A stretch of DNA of 11,102 nucleotides, from positions 1 to 11,102 of the forward strand of contig QIFJ01000271.1 in assembly GCA_003229755.1 (NCBI GenBank), given 5' to 3'. Under the pieces are notes generated by a model, which ran no database searches, was not told where the DNA came from, and saw only the letters and a list, made by a program, of their open reading frames with translations. The DNA is from Pseudomonadota bacterium (GTDB taxonomy: Bacteria > BMS3Abin14). This document shows, in pieces, positions 1-7,001 of this stretch. The first letter of the stretch is position 1. The number at the start of each line of letters is the position of its first letter. The translations under genes were made by a program, and so were the position numbers.

Positions 1-580
1 CCATCAACTCACCGAGGCTCGCGCAGAACCGTACGCCCACCTCTTCACAGCGTGCTTCGCTCAGGTTCTGTGACCAGGCGTTCACCTCCATACCAAAGGC
101 TTTTCCCAGCAGCGCAACCTGTTCTCCGATCTTGCCCAGGCCGACCAGACCCAGCCTCTGCCCATAAAGGTCCCTGCCCAGCCCGGTCTGCCATTTGCCG
201 GCGGCAAGGCCCGCCGATTCGTCGATGACCCGGCGCGAAAGAGCGAGCATCAGGGCCAGGGTCAGCTCAGCGGTGGTGGTCTTTCGCGATTCGGTTCCGC
301 AGACGGTGATACCTCTCCCCCTGGCGGCTCCGAGGTCGATGGAGGCGTTGCGTTGGCCGGTCGTAACGATGAGCTTCAGGTTAGGCAGCCGCCCCAGGAG
401 GCCGGACGGCAGTGGTGTACGCTCGCGCATAACACACAGGACGTCAAAGGGCCTCAGGCGGGTTGTGAGATCCTCCGGGTCGCTGAGTGTGTCGCGAAAC
501 ACGGTGATCTCCCCGAGCCCGCTCCACTCGGCCATTTTGAGGGCAACACCCGCATAATCATCCAGAATAGCGATCTTCAT
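1..580 (-). CDS. D-2-hydroxyacid dehydrogenase family protein (3' end outside window)
   Basis: The first 193 residues are present; the C-terminal part lies beyond position 1. The protein starts MKIAILDDYAG. A catalytic-domain half comes first (about 1-100, including the TGQRN segment near 74-78 and CGTES at 94-98). The Rossmann NAD-binding motif G147-L-G-K-I-G152 follows, as in the D-isomer-specific 2-hydroxyacid dehydrogenase family (phosphoglycerate/glycerate/lactate-type enzymes that interconvert 2-oxo and 2-hydroxy acids with NAD(P)H). The catalytic Arg/Glu/His positions of the family lie mostly in the missing part, so activity cannot be judged here. The start at 578-580 has a good Shine-Dalgarno AAGGAG at 588-593, seven bases upstream. 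That site lies inside the end of the preceding AbrB-family gene, which this gene overlaps by 23 bp, so translation is probably coupled. As the last visible gene of the operon it may reduce or oxidise a 2-oxo acid released by the RraA-like aldolase; that role is inference. Confidence 0.88.
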   Translation of the reverse strand, partial: MKIAILDDYAGVALKMAEWSGLGEITVFRDTLSDPEDLTTRLRPFDVLCVMRERTPLPSGLLGRLPNLKLIVTTGQRNASIDLGAARGRGITVCGTESRKTTTAELTLALMLALSRRVIDESAGLAAGKWQTGLGRDLYGQRLGLVGLGKIGEQVALLGKAFGMEVNAWSQNLSEARCEEVGVRFCASLGELM

Positions 581-1625
581 TAATTTTCTCCTTTATTCTG
601 CTGCCCAGGAGTTTCGCGATAAAGGGTGCTCCTGTGATCACAAGAACGACTCTCAAAATATGATGGGTGACGACAAAACCCAGATCGGCACCCGAAACAA
701 TGGCCAGTATCGTCATCTCGGCCTGTCCCCCGGGGCTAAAGGACAAAAAGGCCTCCACAGGGTTAGCAAACCCCATCATGGATACAAATGCAGTAAAAAC
801 GGCAGCCAGCAGGGCAAGGATCAGGACAAAAGCGAAGGCGGACAATACGTAGCGGCGCAGGTCCGGCAGGGTAATGCCGACGTAATAGACGCCGATACCG
901 GTACCGATAAGGAACTGGGCAGTCAAAATAGCCTCGGACGGGGGACGGTTGTGAATCAGCCCGGCGAGGGAAAGGACCGCTGTCAAGATCAAGGGCCCGA
1001 TGATCGAGGCGCCAAAGAGCTTGAGCCGCTCTCCCCCCTTCCAGCCCACAAAAGCGGCGACAGCCATCAGGAGCAGTTCGAACCTCGGAAGGTCACTGGC
1101 GTGGGCGCCAATGGGATTGTTCAGGCTTACACTGTAAAGACCCTTGAGCAGGATCGGTGTCAGGGTGACGATGATCAGGACCCGGGTGGCGTGGATCAGC
1201 GAAAGGGCTCGTACATCCCCACCGGCCTCCTCTCCGAAGATGATCATGTCCTGCAGTCCCCCCGGCATGGCGGCATAATAGGAAGTCACAGGGTCCAACT
1301 TGCAGACACGCCGGAAGAAGAAAACGCCGATAATCCCGATCACCACGATGTAGAGGGGGATGAGCGCCAGTGAGGCCATCATGGCCGGTAAACGCCTTAG
1401 CAGCTCCGGGGACACCGCTGCGCCGACAGCCACTCCAAGGATGGTGCGGGCGAAAATGGCCAGCTGCCCCATGCCCTGGAGGCGGACGCCGGCCAGGGCA
1501 ACCACGAGACAGGCGGCCATGGGCCCGAACAGGAAGGGTAAGGGCAGGTCCAGAGCCAGGAAAACCGTCACTCCCCCCGCTGCCAGTGCGGCCGTTAACA
1601 CCTGATATTTTGTGAACAAACGCAT
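558..1625 (-). CDS. AbrB-family integral membrane protein (PF05145-like), possible transporter
   Basis: A 355-residue, strongly hydrophobic protein with about ten predicted membrane segments. It is built as two homologous halves. Each half carries the family hallmark: PGGLQDM at 121-127 and PGGQAEM at 298-304. Each also has an FGP/IGP loop (LFGPMAA near 32-38, SIIGPLI near 207-213). This matches the AbrB/COG3180 family, historically labelled 'ammonia monooxygenase' or 'AbrB regulator'; it is a membrane protein and has nothing to do with the DNA-binding Bacillus AbrB. Its biochemical function is not established. Recurrent placement beside organic-acid genes would suggest small-molecule transport or export, and here it sits between an isomerase and a dehydrogenase. 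The start at 1623-1625 is supported by GAGGAG around 1635-1640. The gap from the isomerase gene is 28 bp, and the 3' end overlaps the next gene by 23 bp, so it is an operon member. The C-terminus ends in a short charged tail. Confidence 0.85.
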   Translation of the reverse strand: MRLFTKYQVLTAALAAGGVTVFLALDLPLPFLFGPMAACLVVALAGVRLQGMGQLAIFARTILGVAVGAAVSPELLRRLPAMMASLALIPLYIVVIGIIGVFFFRRVCKLDPVTSYYAAMPGGLQDMIIFGEEAGGDVRALSLIHATRVLIIVTLTPILLKGLYSVSLNNPIGAHASDLPRFELLLMAVAAFVGWKGGERLKLFGASIIGPLILTAVLSLAGLIHNRPPSEAILTAQFLIGTGIGVYYVGITLPDLRRYVLSAFAFVLILALLAAVFTAFVSMMGFANPVEAFLSFSPGGQAEMTILAIVSGADLGFVVTHHILRVVLVITGAPFIAKLLGSRIKEKINEDRYSG

Positions 1626-1653
1626 TGCTCACCACTCCTCGGTTCCGGACCAT

Positions 1654-2742
1654 CTAACCTGACCAGACGCTGAACGGCACCATAACCTCACCACGGGCCA
1701 GCAGCCGGGCTGTTCGCAGTAATCCGGCGGAAAGGATCTCCACCGCCGCAGGTGAGCGGACATAATCCACCGTCACCACGATCTCACCCAAGGGGTGTTC
1801 TATCCCCAAAGCGGCCGGGGTGCCCCCGGGAGGCGATACCATACCTTCAGCAACGGTTCCCGGGTAGAGCAGGCAGGCCGCAAGGCACTGCGCTCCCGTA
1901 ACCGCCATACTCGGATGACAGTTCCAGGGCATGAGATACCGGGCAGACACGGTTCCACCGGCCCGTGGGGCAGCCAGCAGACCGACCTTGGGAATAACGG
2001 ACCGCGTTACATCACCAAGCCCCATGAGTTCTCCGGCCCGAAGACGAACCGCCTCAATGCGCTCCAACAGAGCCCGGTCTTCGTCGATGGCTTCGCGGCT
2101 TTCATACCCGGTGATCCCGAAGTCGGCGGCCCGGGCGATCATAAGCGGCATGGCAACGTCCATGCATGTGACTTCTACACCCTGAATCCTCTCTCTCGCC
2201 GCCCCTGTGGGCAGCAGGGCCCCCGTGACTGAACCAACCGTGTCAATGAATTTCAGCTGTATCGGTGCGGCAGTACCGGGAACACCATCGATCCGGGCAC
2301 TTCCTTCATAAACCACCTGACCTCCGGGTGTCTGCACCAGGGCTTCGATGCGCGCCCCGGTGTTGACCGACAGGATGCGAATCGGGGTTACCCCGTCCCG
2401 GGGTTGTACCAGGCCCATCTCGAGGGCCGCCGGACCCACACCTGCAAGGATGTTCCCGCAAGTAGGTTTGTAATCCACTTCACGGTTTTCCACGGCAACC
2501 TGCGCGAAGAAATAGTCCACATCGGCCCAGGAATCGGCGGACGGCGAAAGCATGGCTACCTTGGTGGTTACTGCTATGCCGCCTCCGATCCCGTCGATGT
2601 TAAGAGGGTGTCCGGCACCCACCACGGAGACAAGGACGTCCGAGAGGGTTTCTCTGTCCCGCGGGAGGACTGAACTGTTGAAATACGGCCCCCGGGATGT
2701 CCCTCCCCGCATGAACAGGAATGGTATGGCTGTCTGTGTCAT
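1654..2742 (-). CDS. PrpF / 4-oxalomesaconate tautomerase family isomerase
   Basis: A 362-residue protein of the PrpF fold (diaminopimelate-epimerase-like). The N-terminal signature RGGTSRGPYF (12-21) is typical of PrpF and GalD proteins. Lys61 and Cys95 (in KPTCGN) are 34 residues apart, the same spacing as the catalytic Lys73/Cys107 pair of characterised PrpF. The family moves double bonds in small tri- and dicarboxylates: PrpF isomerises 2-methylaconitate, GalD tautomerises 4-oxalomesaconate, and relatives act on aconitate. Sequence alone does not pick the substrate. Next to tcuAB and a tricarboxylate transporter, an aconitate-type substrate is attractive; next to an RraA-type aldolase, 4-oxalomesaconate is equally plausible. 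I chose the start MTQTAIPF at 2740-2742 because GGAGGT at 2752-2757 lies nine bases upstream. A longer in-frame reading begins at 2775, but its extra 11 residues are unlike the family. An 88-bp gap separates it from the RraA-like gene upstream. Confidence 0.87.
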   Translation of the reverse strand: MTQTAIPFLFMRGGTSRGPYFNSSVLPRDRETLSDVLVSVVGAGHPLNIDGIGGGIAVTTKVAMLSPSADSWADVDYFFAQVAVENREVDYKPTCGNILAGVGPAALEMGLVQPRDGVTPIRILSVNTGARIEALVQTPGGQVVYEGSARIDGVPGTAAPIQLKFIDTVGSVTGALLPTGAARERIQGVEVTCMDVAMPLMIARAADFGITGYESREAIDEDRALLERIEAVRLRAGELMGLGDVTRSVIPKVGLLAAPRAGGTVSARYLMPWNCHPSMAVTGAQCLAACLLYPGTVAEGMVSPPGGTPAALGIEHPLGEIVVTVDYVRSPAAVEILSAGLLRTARLLARGEVMVPFSVWSG

Positions 2743-2830
2743 GGATCCATTACCTCCGAGGCCATGGAAGATCATAAACCTGCCGCAAGAGCCAGTAGAG
2801 GAAATTCAGGTTCAGCCCCTGATCCAGAAA

Positions 2831-3313
2831 TTAGTGTATCTTCTTTTCCGCCAGAAGAATTCCATCGTAATCACAGTAGATATACATGCCTGGTTTGAAT
2901 ATAGTAGATCCAAAAAACAGCGGTACACTTATGGCACCGTTACCATCCTTCCGGCTCTTTTTTGGATTTGTGCCTAATGCCATGACTCCCAAAGAGAGCT
3001 TGTATATTTCCCCGCTGTCTCTAACCATGCCATTGATGACAACTCCTTGCCAGTTGTTCTGTTCGCCGAGGGCGGCCATAAGATCTCCTAATAGTGCACA
3101 GGCCAATGACCCTTGCCCATCTACCACCAGGACTTTCCCCTTACCATCTTGAGATAATAATTGTTTTACCAGGGTATTGTCCTCCCAGCATAAAACGGTC
3201 TCTATTTGTCCACAGAAGCTGTTTTTGCCGCCGAAATGTCTTAAAGGAAGCGCACATGTTTGCACACTATTTTCATTGAGATCATATAGATCGCACGTGT
3301 TCCATTGCCCCAT
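2831..3313 (-). CDS. RraA-like protein, possible HMG/CHA-type aldolase
   Basis: A 160-residue protein colinear over its whole length with the RraA family: an N-terminal TCDLYDLNE segment (6-14), FGGKNSFCGQ (27-36), VLVVDGQGS (61-69), GDLMA (76-80) and NGMVRDSGE (94-102). The family includes the RNase E inhibitor RraA and class II pyruvate aldolases that split 4-hydroxy-4-methyl-2-oxoglutarate or 4-carboxy-4-hydroxy-2-oxoadipate with a divalent metal. The Arg98-Asp99 pair and the GD loop match the substrate- and metal-binding positions of the aldolases, and its neighbour is a GalD-like isomerase. I therefore favour a metabolic role over RNase E control, without certainty. The start at 3311-3313 has AAGGAG eight bases upstream. 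The gene is visibly richer in A+T (about 42% GC in a sampled 60-base line) than the genes on both sides, which suggests separate acquisition. It lies 79 bp after tctAB and 88 bp before the isomerase gene. Confidence 0.85.
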   Translation of the reverse strand: MGQWNTCDLYDLNENSVQTCALPLRHFGGKNSFCGQIETVLCWEDNTLVKQLLSQDGKGKVLVVDGQGSLACALLGDLMAALGEQNNWQGVVINGMVRDSGEIYKLSLGVMALGTNPKKSRKDGNGAISVPLFFGSTIFKPGMYIYCDYDGILLAEKKIH

Positions 3314-3392
3314 ATTGAATTCTCCTTAATCATAAAGCTTGTCGGATAATACAGAGTCCCTTAACAGCGGTCAGCCAGATTTACCTTCCGCT

Positions 3393-5414
3393 TCATATAC
3401 CTCCCAGCGGCCAGGGCAGTTGAACAAAAGCCTGCAGCAGGCCCGGAGGAAAGTCCCGGTGCAGGGCACCCGCCATAAAGCTGATCAGCGCAATGCCGCT
3501 GACCGTCAGGATCAAGGTTTTCAGCCAGCTGCACTGGGCCCGCACCCTTAGGAATGTCACAAGAAACACCGCCAGGGCGATAATGAACCCGAACAGCGAT
3601 GATAACACGAGCAGGGTTGCAAACCAGGCCATCGTCCTCCAGAACCCGTGTGGGGCGTCCGCGTCTTCACCGCTGGCTTCCCGGTCGGCAAAAACAATAT
3701 CTGTTTCCGGAGCCCGGATCATACGGATGATCAGCGCAAGGCAGGCGACTATTGCAACAAATGAGATGGTCACCGGAAAGATACGATCGGTTTGTATAGT
3801 GATTGCAGCGGCGTTAAAATAGCTGATCACGAAATAGACGGTGACACATATCAAAAAGATCATTGGCGCGCGTTTCCTCCCGACCGGCACATCGCCCTCG
3901 GACATGATCGATTTGGCCTGCCGTATACCAACCACAATCGAGACAACGGTTATTACGATGAGCACGAGCACGATGGGGGAGAAGATGTATTCCAAACCGA
4001 TGCCCGTGCCAATACGGAACTTGTGCCTCGCGATCTGGAAGGCCTGGAACGAATAGTTCTCGGCCTGATTGCTGAGGACAAACCCGATCAAAAAAGCGGG
4101 CCGGGACCAGTCGAACCTCCGCAGTAAGATGCCAAGCAAGCCAACTGCAAAGAGCGCCACCAGATCACCCAGCGACTGCCGGGACTGAAATGCGGCGAAC
4201 GTGATCATCATGAACACAAAGGGTGCCAGCAATGTGAAACTGATCGTGGTCAGCCGGGCGATGGCGGGAGAAAGGGCGATGCAGAGCCCTGCACCGACAA
4301 CGTTGGCCAGGGCCAGGGACCAGACGGTGGTATAGGTGATGGCGAGGTTGTTGGTTATCAATTGTGGACCGGCTTCATAACCGAGCAGTGCCATACCGCC
4401 GAGAAATATAGCCATCGATCCCGAACCGGGAATTCCAAAAATCAGGGTCGGGACCAGGCCGCCGCCTTCTTTGGCATTGTTGGAGGATTCAGGACCGATC
4501 ACGCCGCGTATCTCCCCCGAACCGAAACCGGATTTGTCGGTGGTGGTTTGTACGGTATGGCCATAGGCGATCCAATCCACAACCGAGCCTCCAAGGCCGG
4601 GGATCACGCCGACGGTCACACCGATCAGGGAACAGCGGATCGACAGCCAGATATTTTCCCACCAGTCCCGTACCCCCTGCAGCCAGCCAGAACCGAGTTT
4701 TCCATCCTGGGCAATGGCCCGGTCCTGGCGAAGCAATGAAATAATTTCGGGGATCGCAAATATTCCCATACCGATAATCACCAGATCTAAACCATCGGTC
4801 AGGTAGGGGATATTGTAGGTGGCCATCCTGAGAGAACCGCCGGCATCGGCCTCGCCGATCGTGCCGACCAGCAATCCCATGCAGGCCGCGGCGACACCCT
4901 TGAACGGAATGCGCCCGGCCAGGATAGCCACCATGCTCAAGCCCAGCATTGTGATCATCAGCATTTCCGGCAAACCGAAGGCCAGTACTATAGGCCGGGC
5001 AATAAGGATGAAGAACGTGAGGAAACCGGCGCCGAGTAGCCCGCCGAACAGCGATGATGCAAATGCCGCTGAAAGCGCGCGGGCGGCCTCGCCTTTCTTG
5101 GCCAGCGGAAAACCGTCCAGTACAGTTGCCTGTGAAGCCGATGATCCGGGAATTCCCATCAGGACCGAGGTAAAGGTATCCGATGTTGGAACAACCGCAA
5201 CCAATCCCACCATCAGGGACAGGCCGGAGACCGGATCCATCCCGTAGATGAACGGGAGGACCAGGGACAGACCCGCAATGCCGCCAAGGCCGGGAAATAC
5301 GCCAACCGAGAGACCCAGCAACACCCCTGTGATCAGGAACATGATCTGCTGGGGCTGTAAAATCATGGAAAACGCATCAAGGAGAGCTGGCAGCGCAGAA
5401 GTAAAAATATCCAT
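3393..5414 (-). CDS. tctA: Tripartite tricarboxylate transporter permease, TctA-TctB fusion
   Basis: A 673-residue inner-membrane protein. Residues 1 to about 505 are a full TctA large permease. The two-fold internal repeat is clear: GVFPGLGG at 38-45 against GVIPGLGG at 269-276, and MGIPGSSASQA at 86-96 against FGIPGSGSMA at 326-335. The TctA signature GPESSNNAKEGG follows at 308-319. After a charged linker (about 498-516), residues 517-665 carry about four more membrane segments with a TctB-like layout, so the small permease subunit appears to be fused to the large one. No separate tctB is found nearby. TctA/TctB with the periplasmic TctC form a secondary, ion-driven importer for citrate-like acids. 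The ATG at 5412-5414 has only a modest GAGG close upstream. The gene follows tctC by 68 bp, with a strong stem-loop in the gap that may lower permease relative to binding-protein expression. The TctA assignment is very sure; the TctB assignment is good. Confidence 0.93.
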   Translation of the reverse strand: MDIFTSALPALLDAFSMILQPQQIMFLITGVLLGLSVGVFPGLGGIAGLSLVLPFIYGMDPVSGLSLMVGLVAVVPTSDTFTSVLMGIPGSSASQATVLDGFPLAKKGEAARALSAAFASSLFGGLLGAGFLTFFILIARPIVLAFGLPEMLMITMLGLSMVAILAGRIPFKGVAAACMGLLVGTIGEADAGGSLRMATYNIPYLTDGLDLVIIGMGIFAIPEIISLLRQDRAIAQDGKLGSGWLQGVRDWWENIWLSIRCSLIGVTVGVIPGLGGSVVDWIAYGHTVQTTTDKSGFGSGEIRGVIGPESSNNAKEGGGLVPTLIFGIPGSGSMAIFLGGMALLGYEAGPQLITNNLAITYTTVWSLALANVVGAGLCIALSPAIARLTTISFTLLAPFVFMMITFAAFQSRQSLGDLVALFAVGLLGILLRRFDWSRPAFLIGFVLSNQAENYSFQAFQIARHKFRIGTGIGLEYIFSPIVLVLIVITVVSIVVGIRQAKSIMSEGDVPVGRKRAPMIFLICVTVYFVISYFNAAAITIQTDRIFPVTISFVAIVACLALIIRMIRAPETDIVFADREASGEDADAPHGFWRTMAWFATLLVLSSLFGFIIALAVFLVTFLRVRAQCSWLKTLILTVSGIALISFMAGALHRDFPPGLLQAFVQLPWPLGGI

Positions 5415-5443
5415 CCGACCTCACCCGAAGCACAGGAACGTAA

Positions 5444-5475
5444 CTACCCCTCCCGTGATTCTCCGGGAGGGGTAG
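5444..5475 (-). promoter_or_regulatory. GC-rich stem-loop between tctC and tctAB
   Basis: A perfect inverted repeat with 12-bp arms (CTACCCCTCCCG at 5444-5455, CGGGAGGGGTAG at 5464-5475) and an 8-base loop. It starts 7 bases after the tctC stop codon and sits about 30 bases before the tctAB start. On the transcribed strand the stem is followed by TTACGTTCC rather than a clear U-run, so it is more likely a 3'-protecting or partial-termination hairpin than a full terminator. Such an element between a binding-protein gene and its permease gene typically raises the binding-protein to permease ratio. Confidence 0.8.
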
Positions 5476-5482
5476 CGTTAGG

Positions 5483-6583
5483 TTATTTCAGTGTAACGCC
5501 GTATCGATCTTGCAGCCAGTTCACGACAAAGGCTTTGGCTTCTTCAGGAACGCTGGTGGCACTATTGAGAGCACCGGCAGCTGTGTCACCGGTCATCTGG
5601 GGATATTTTCCGAGACGCGCAGCCGAAATTTCAGCAAAGTCTGGCCGGGCATGGATTTTCCGGAATGCCTTGGTATAGGTTGCGATAGCATCTTTGCTGG
5701 CGCCCTGCGGCAGGAAGACCATCTTCTGGGCGGGGAAGCCGGCTATAAAGAAAGCTTTCCATGCTTCCCATTGCTCGCCTTTTGTCTCACAGCCTGCTGT
5801 AGCGTCGCAGACCTCTTTAAAGGTCAGCATATCGGGGAAGGTTGGATCGCGAGCAATGTTGCCGTCCGCATCCAGGGAACCCCAGTTCATCATCGGCACT
5901 GCCTTGCCTTCCTCAACCAGCGGCACGACACCCTTCAGGTAACTGGAAGAAGTCTGATAGTCGATGTTTGCTTCACCACGCTCAAACATCAAACGTCCGT
6001 CACCGCGGCCCTTGATTCCAAAAACGGGCTCAACTTTCAGGCCTAGCATCTCCCAGGCCAGAAGCGGAACAAGATCAAGACGGGTCGCACCCTGGGAGCC
6101 GTAGATAAAATCGATGCCTCTCAGTCCTTCGGCACTGCCGTCAAACTTCTTGGCCAGATCAGGCGGCAGATAGGCTACTCCGCCGGTACCGGATGCGAGG
6201 ACCACGTTCCAGTCCTTGTATTCATACTTGACGCGCGGGTCACCGAGAAGGTATGGGAACTGGGTCGATCCCGATGAGCCGAAAATGACAGTCCCATCCT
6301 TGTATTTCCGCTTCTGGAACCAGTTTGCACCTTTGGTCGAACCGGCTCCCGGCATGAACTTGACCACCACGGTCGGCTGGCCCGGCAGGGCCTCGCTGAG
6401 AAGCGGAGCGTAGAAGTGGGCCCACTTGGCCGAACCACCGGTTTCAGAGAACGGGATGACCCACTCAACGGTTTTTCCGGCGAGGGAGATCTCGGCCGAG
6501 GCTGGAGCCGAAAAGGCCAAGGTGGTGACGGCCATCGCCAGGGCCAGTGTACATTTGATAATGGTCCTGAAAATACTTTTCAT
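5483..6583 (-). CDS. tctC: TctC/Bug-family periplasmic tricarboxylate-binding protein
   Basis: A 366-residue secreted protein. The N-terminus (KSIFRTIIK, a hydrophobic core, then APASA) is a signal peptide with likely cleavage after Ala30. The mature part begins EISLAGKTVEWVIPF, the usual opening of the Bug/TctC receptor family. A GGS-containing loop follows at about 49-51, then the family's PGAGST stretch and FGSSGSTQ. It is somewhat longer than the common 320-330 residues. The protein would capture a carboxylate in the periplasm and hand it to the TctAB permease encoded directly downstream. Family members bind citrate, other di- and tricarboxylates, or unrelated ligands, so the ligand is inferred from the tcuAB context. 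The ATG at 6581-6583 has a strong AAAGGAG about six bases upstream, with a second AGGAGG before it, as expected for an abundant binding protein. It is the first gene of the lower operon, after a 418-bp gap. Confidence 0.92.
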   Translation of the reverse strand: MKSIFRTIIKCTLALAMAVTTLAFSAPASAEISLAGKTVEWVIPFSETGGSAKWAHFYAPLLSEALPGQPTVVVKFMPGAGSTKGANWFQKRKYKDGTVIFGSSGSTQFPYLLGDPRVKYEYKDWNVVLASGTGGVAYLPPDLAKKFDGSAEGLRGIDFIYGSQGATRLDLVPLLAWEMLGLKVEPVFGIKGRGDGRLMFERGEANIDYQTSSSYLKGVVPLVEEGKAVPMMNWGSLDADGNIARDPTFPDMLTFKEVCDATAGCETKGEQWEAWKAFFIAGFPAQKMVFLPQGASKDAIATYTKAFRKIHARPDFAEISAARLGKYPQMTGDTAAGALNSATSVPEEAKAFVVNWLQDRYGVTLK

Positions 6584-7001
6584 TTTTTACTCCTTTCCTC
6601 CTGTGTAAAACAAAAACATTTTCCTCCTTTTCTCGTCGGCAAATCAAACCAGTGCGACGAGAATTGCCACTGTCTTGTACAATATTCTTTTATTGAAGCC
6701 TCCTTCGTTTAGGGATAATGTGAAGTGGAATCCGTCACTGATCCCACCGATTGATAACGGGTCGACCCATTACCTCACGACCAGTCATACAGGACAGCCG
6801 ATGAACACCGGGAAACAAATATAGGCAAGCATGGTACCAGTATGCCTTTTTGATATAATGATCCACAATTAATGTAAATAATAAGGAATTAAAGAGTTTT
6901 TAGAATTTTGTGGTTCTTTTGATCATACTGTTCACGGTGGGGGAAGAACCGGACGAAGAAGATTGACCTGTCCCCAGTTAAAGGTCCACCTTAAAAGGCT
7001 G
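6584..7001. other. Intergenic region tcuB-tctC, probable promoter region of the tct operon
   Basis: 418 bases without a convincing gene on either strand. Contents seen: an AT-rich block at about 6841-6915, in sharp contrast to the GC-rich genes around it, and a 40-bp decayed copy of the tcuB 3' end at 6621-6660. A GACCTGTCCCC stretch lies near 6965-6975, and the 6-bp complementary arms CCACAA (6863-6868) and TTGTGG (about 6907-6912) are set about 38 bases apart. The length, AT-richness and change of gene module suggest that transcription of tctC-tctAB-rraA-like starts here. I could not place a -35/-10 pair with consensus spacing on the minus strand, nor a clear terminator after tcuB. Confidence 0.5.
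6621..6660 (-). repeat. Decayed 40-bp copy of the tcuB 3' end
   Basis: This stretch matches 7027-7066 at 37 of 40 positions. In tcuB those bases encode the near-C-terminal residues AALVRFADEKRR. The three differences (6646, 6653, 6657) are all changes from G:C to A:T relative to tcuB. One turns the CGA (Arg) codon into TGA, so the copy can no longer be read through. Similarity stops abruptly at the AAAAGGAGGAA end and fades on the other side. It lies upstream of tctC and is best read as a remnant of a local duplication with a 406-bp offset. Confidence 0.8.

Noticed and set aside
660..1373. Long plus-strand open frame (237 codons) opposite the AbrB-family gene
   Set aside because: Its composition is typical of an antisense shadow, it matches no family I know, and the minus-strand frame is a clear two-fold membrane protein with conserved motifs.
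558..1625. Reading the AbrB-family protein as a transcriptional regulator because of its common database name
   Set aside because: The protein is hydrophobic throughout with paired membrane-repeat motifs and has no DNA-binding domain.
6645..6672. Sigma-54-like TGGCA...GCA on the minus strand upstream of tctC
   Set aside because: The GG-to-GC spacing is 11 rather than 10 bases and the -12 part lacks the TTGC core.
6675..6839. TTGTACAA (6675-6682) and TGGTACCA (6832-6839) as paired GntR-type operators
   Set aside because: Eight-base palindromes are expected about once per 256 positions, so two in 418 bases is not surprising, and the spacing within them does not fit the usual GntR half-site layout.
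6851..6862. TATAAT on the plus strand at 6854-6859 as a promoter
   Set aside because: No acceptable -35 box at 16-18 bases upstream and no plus-strand gene follows.
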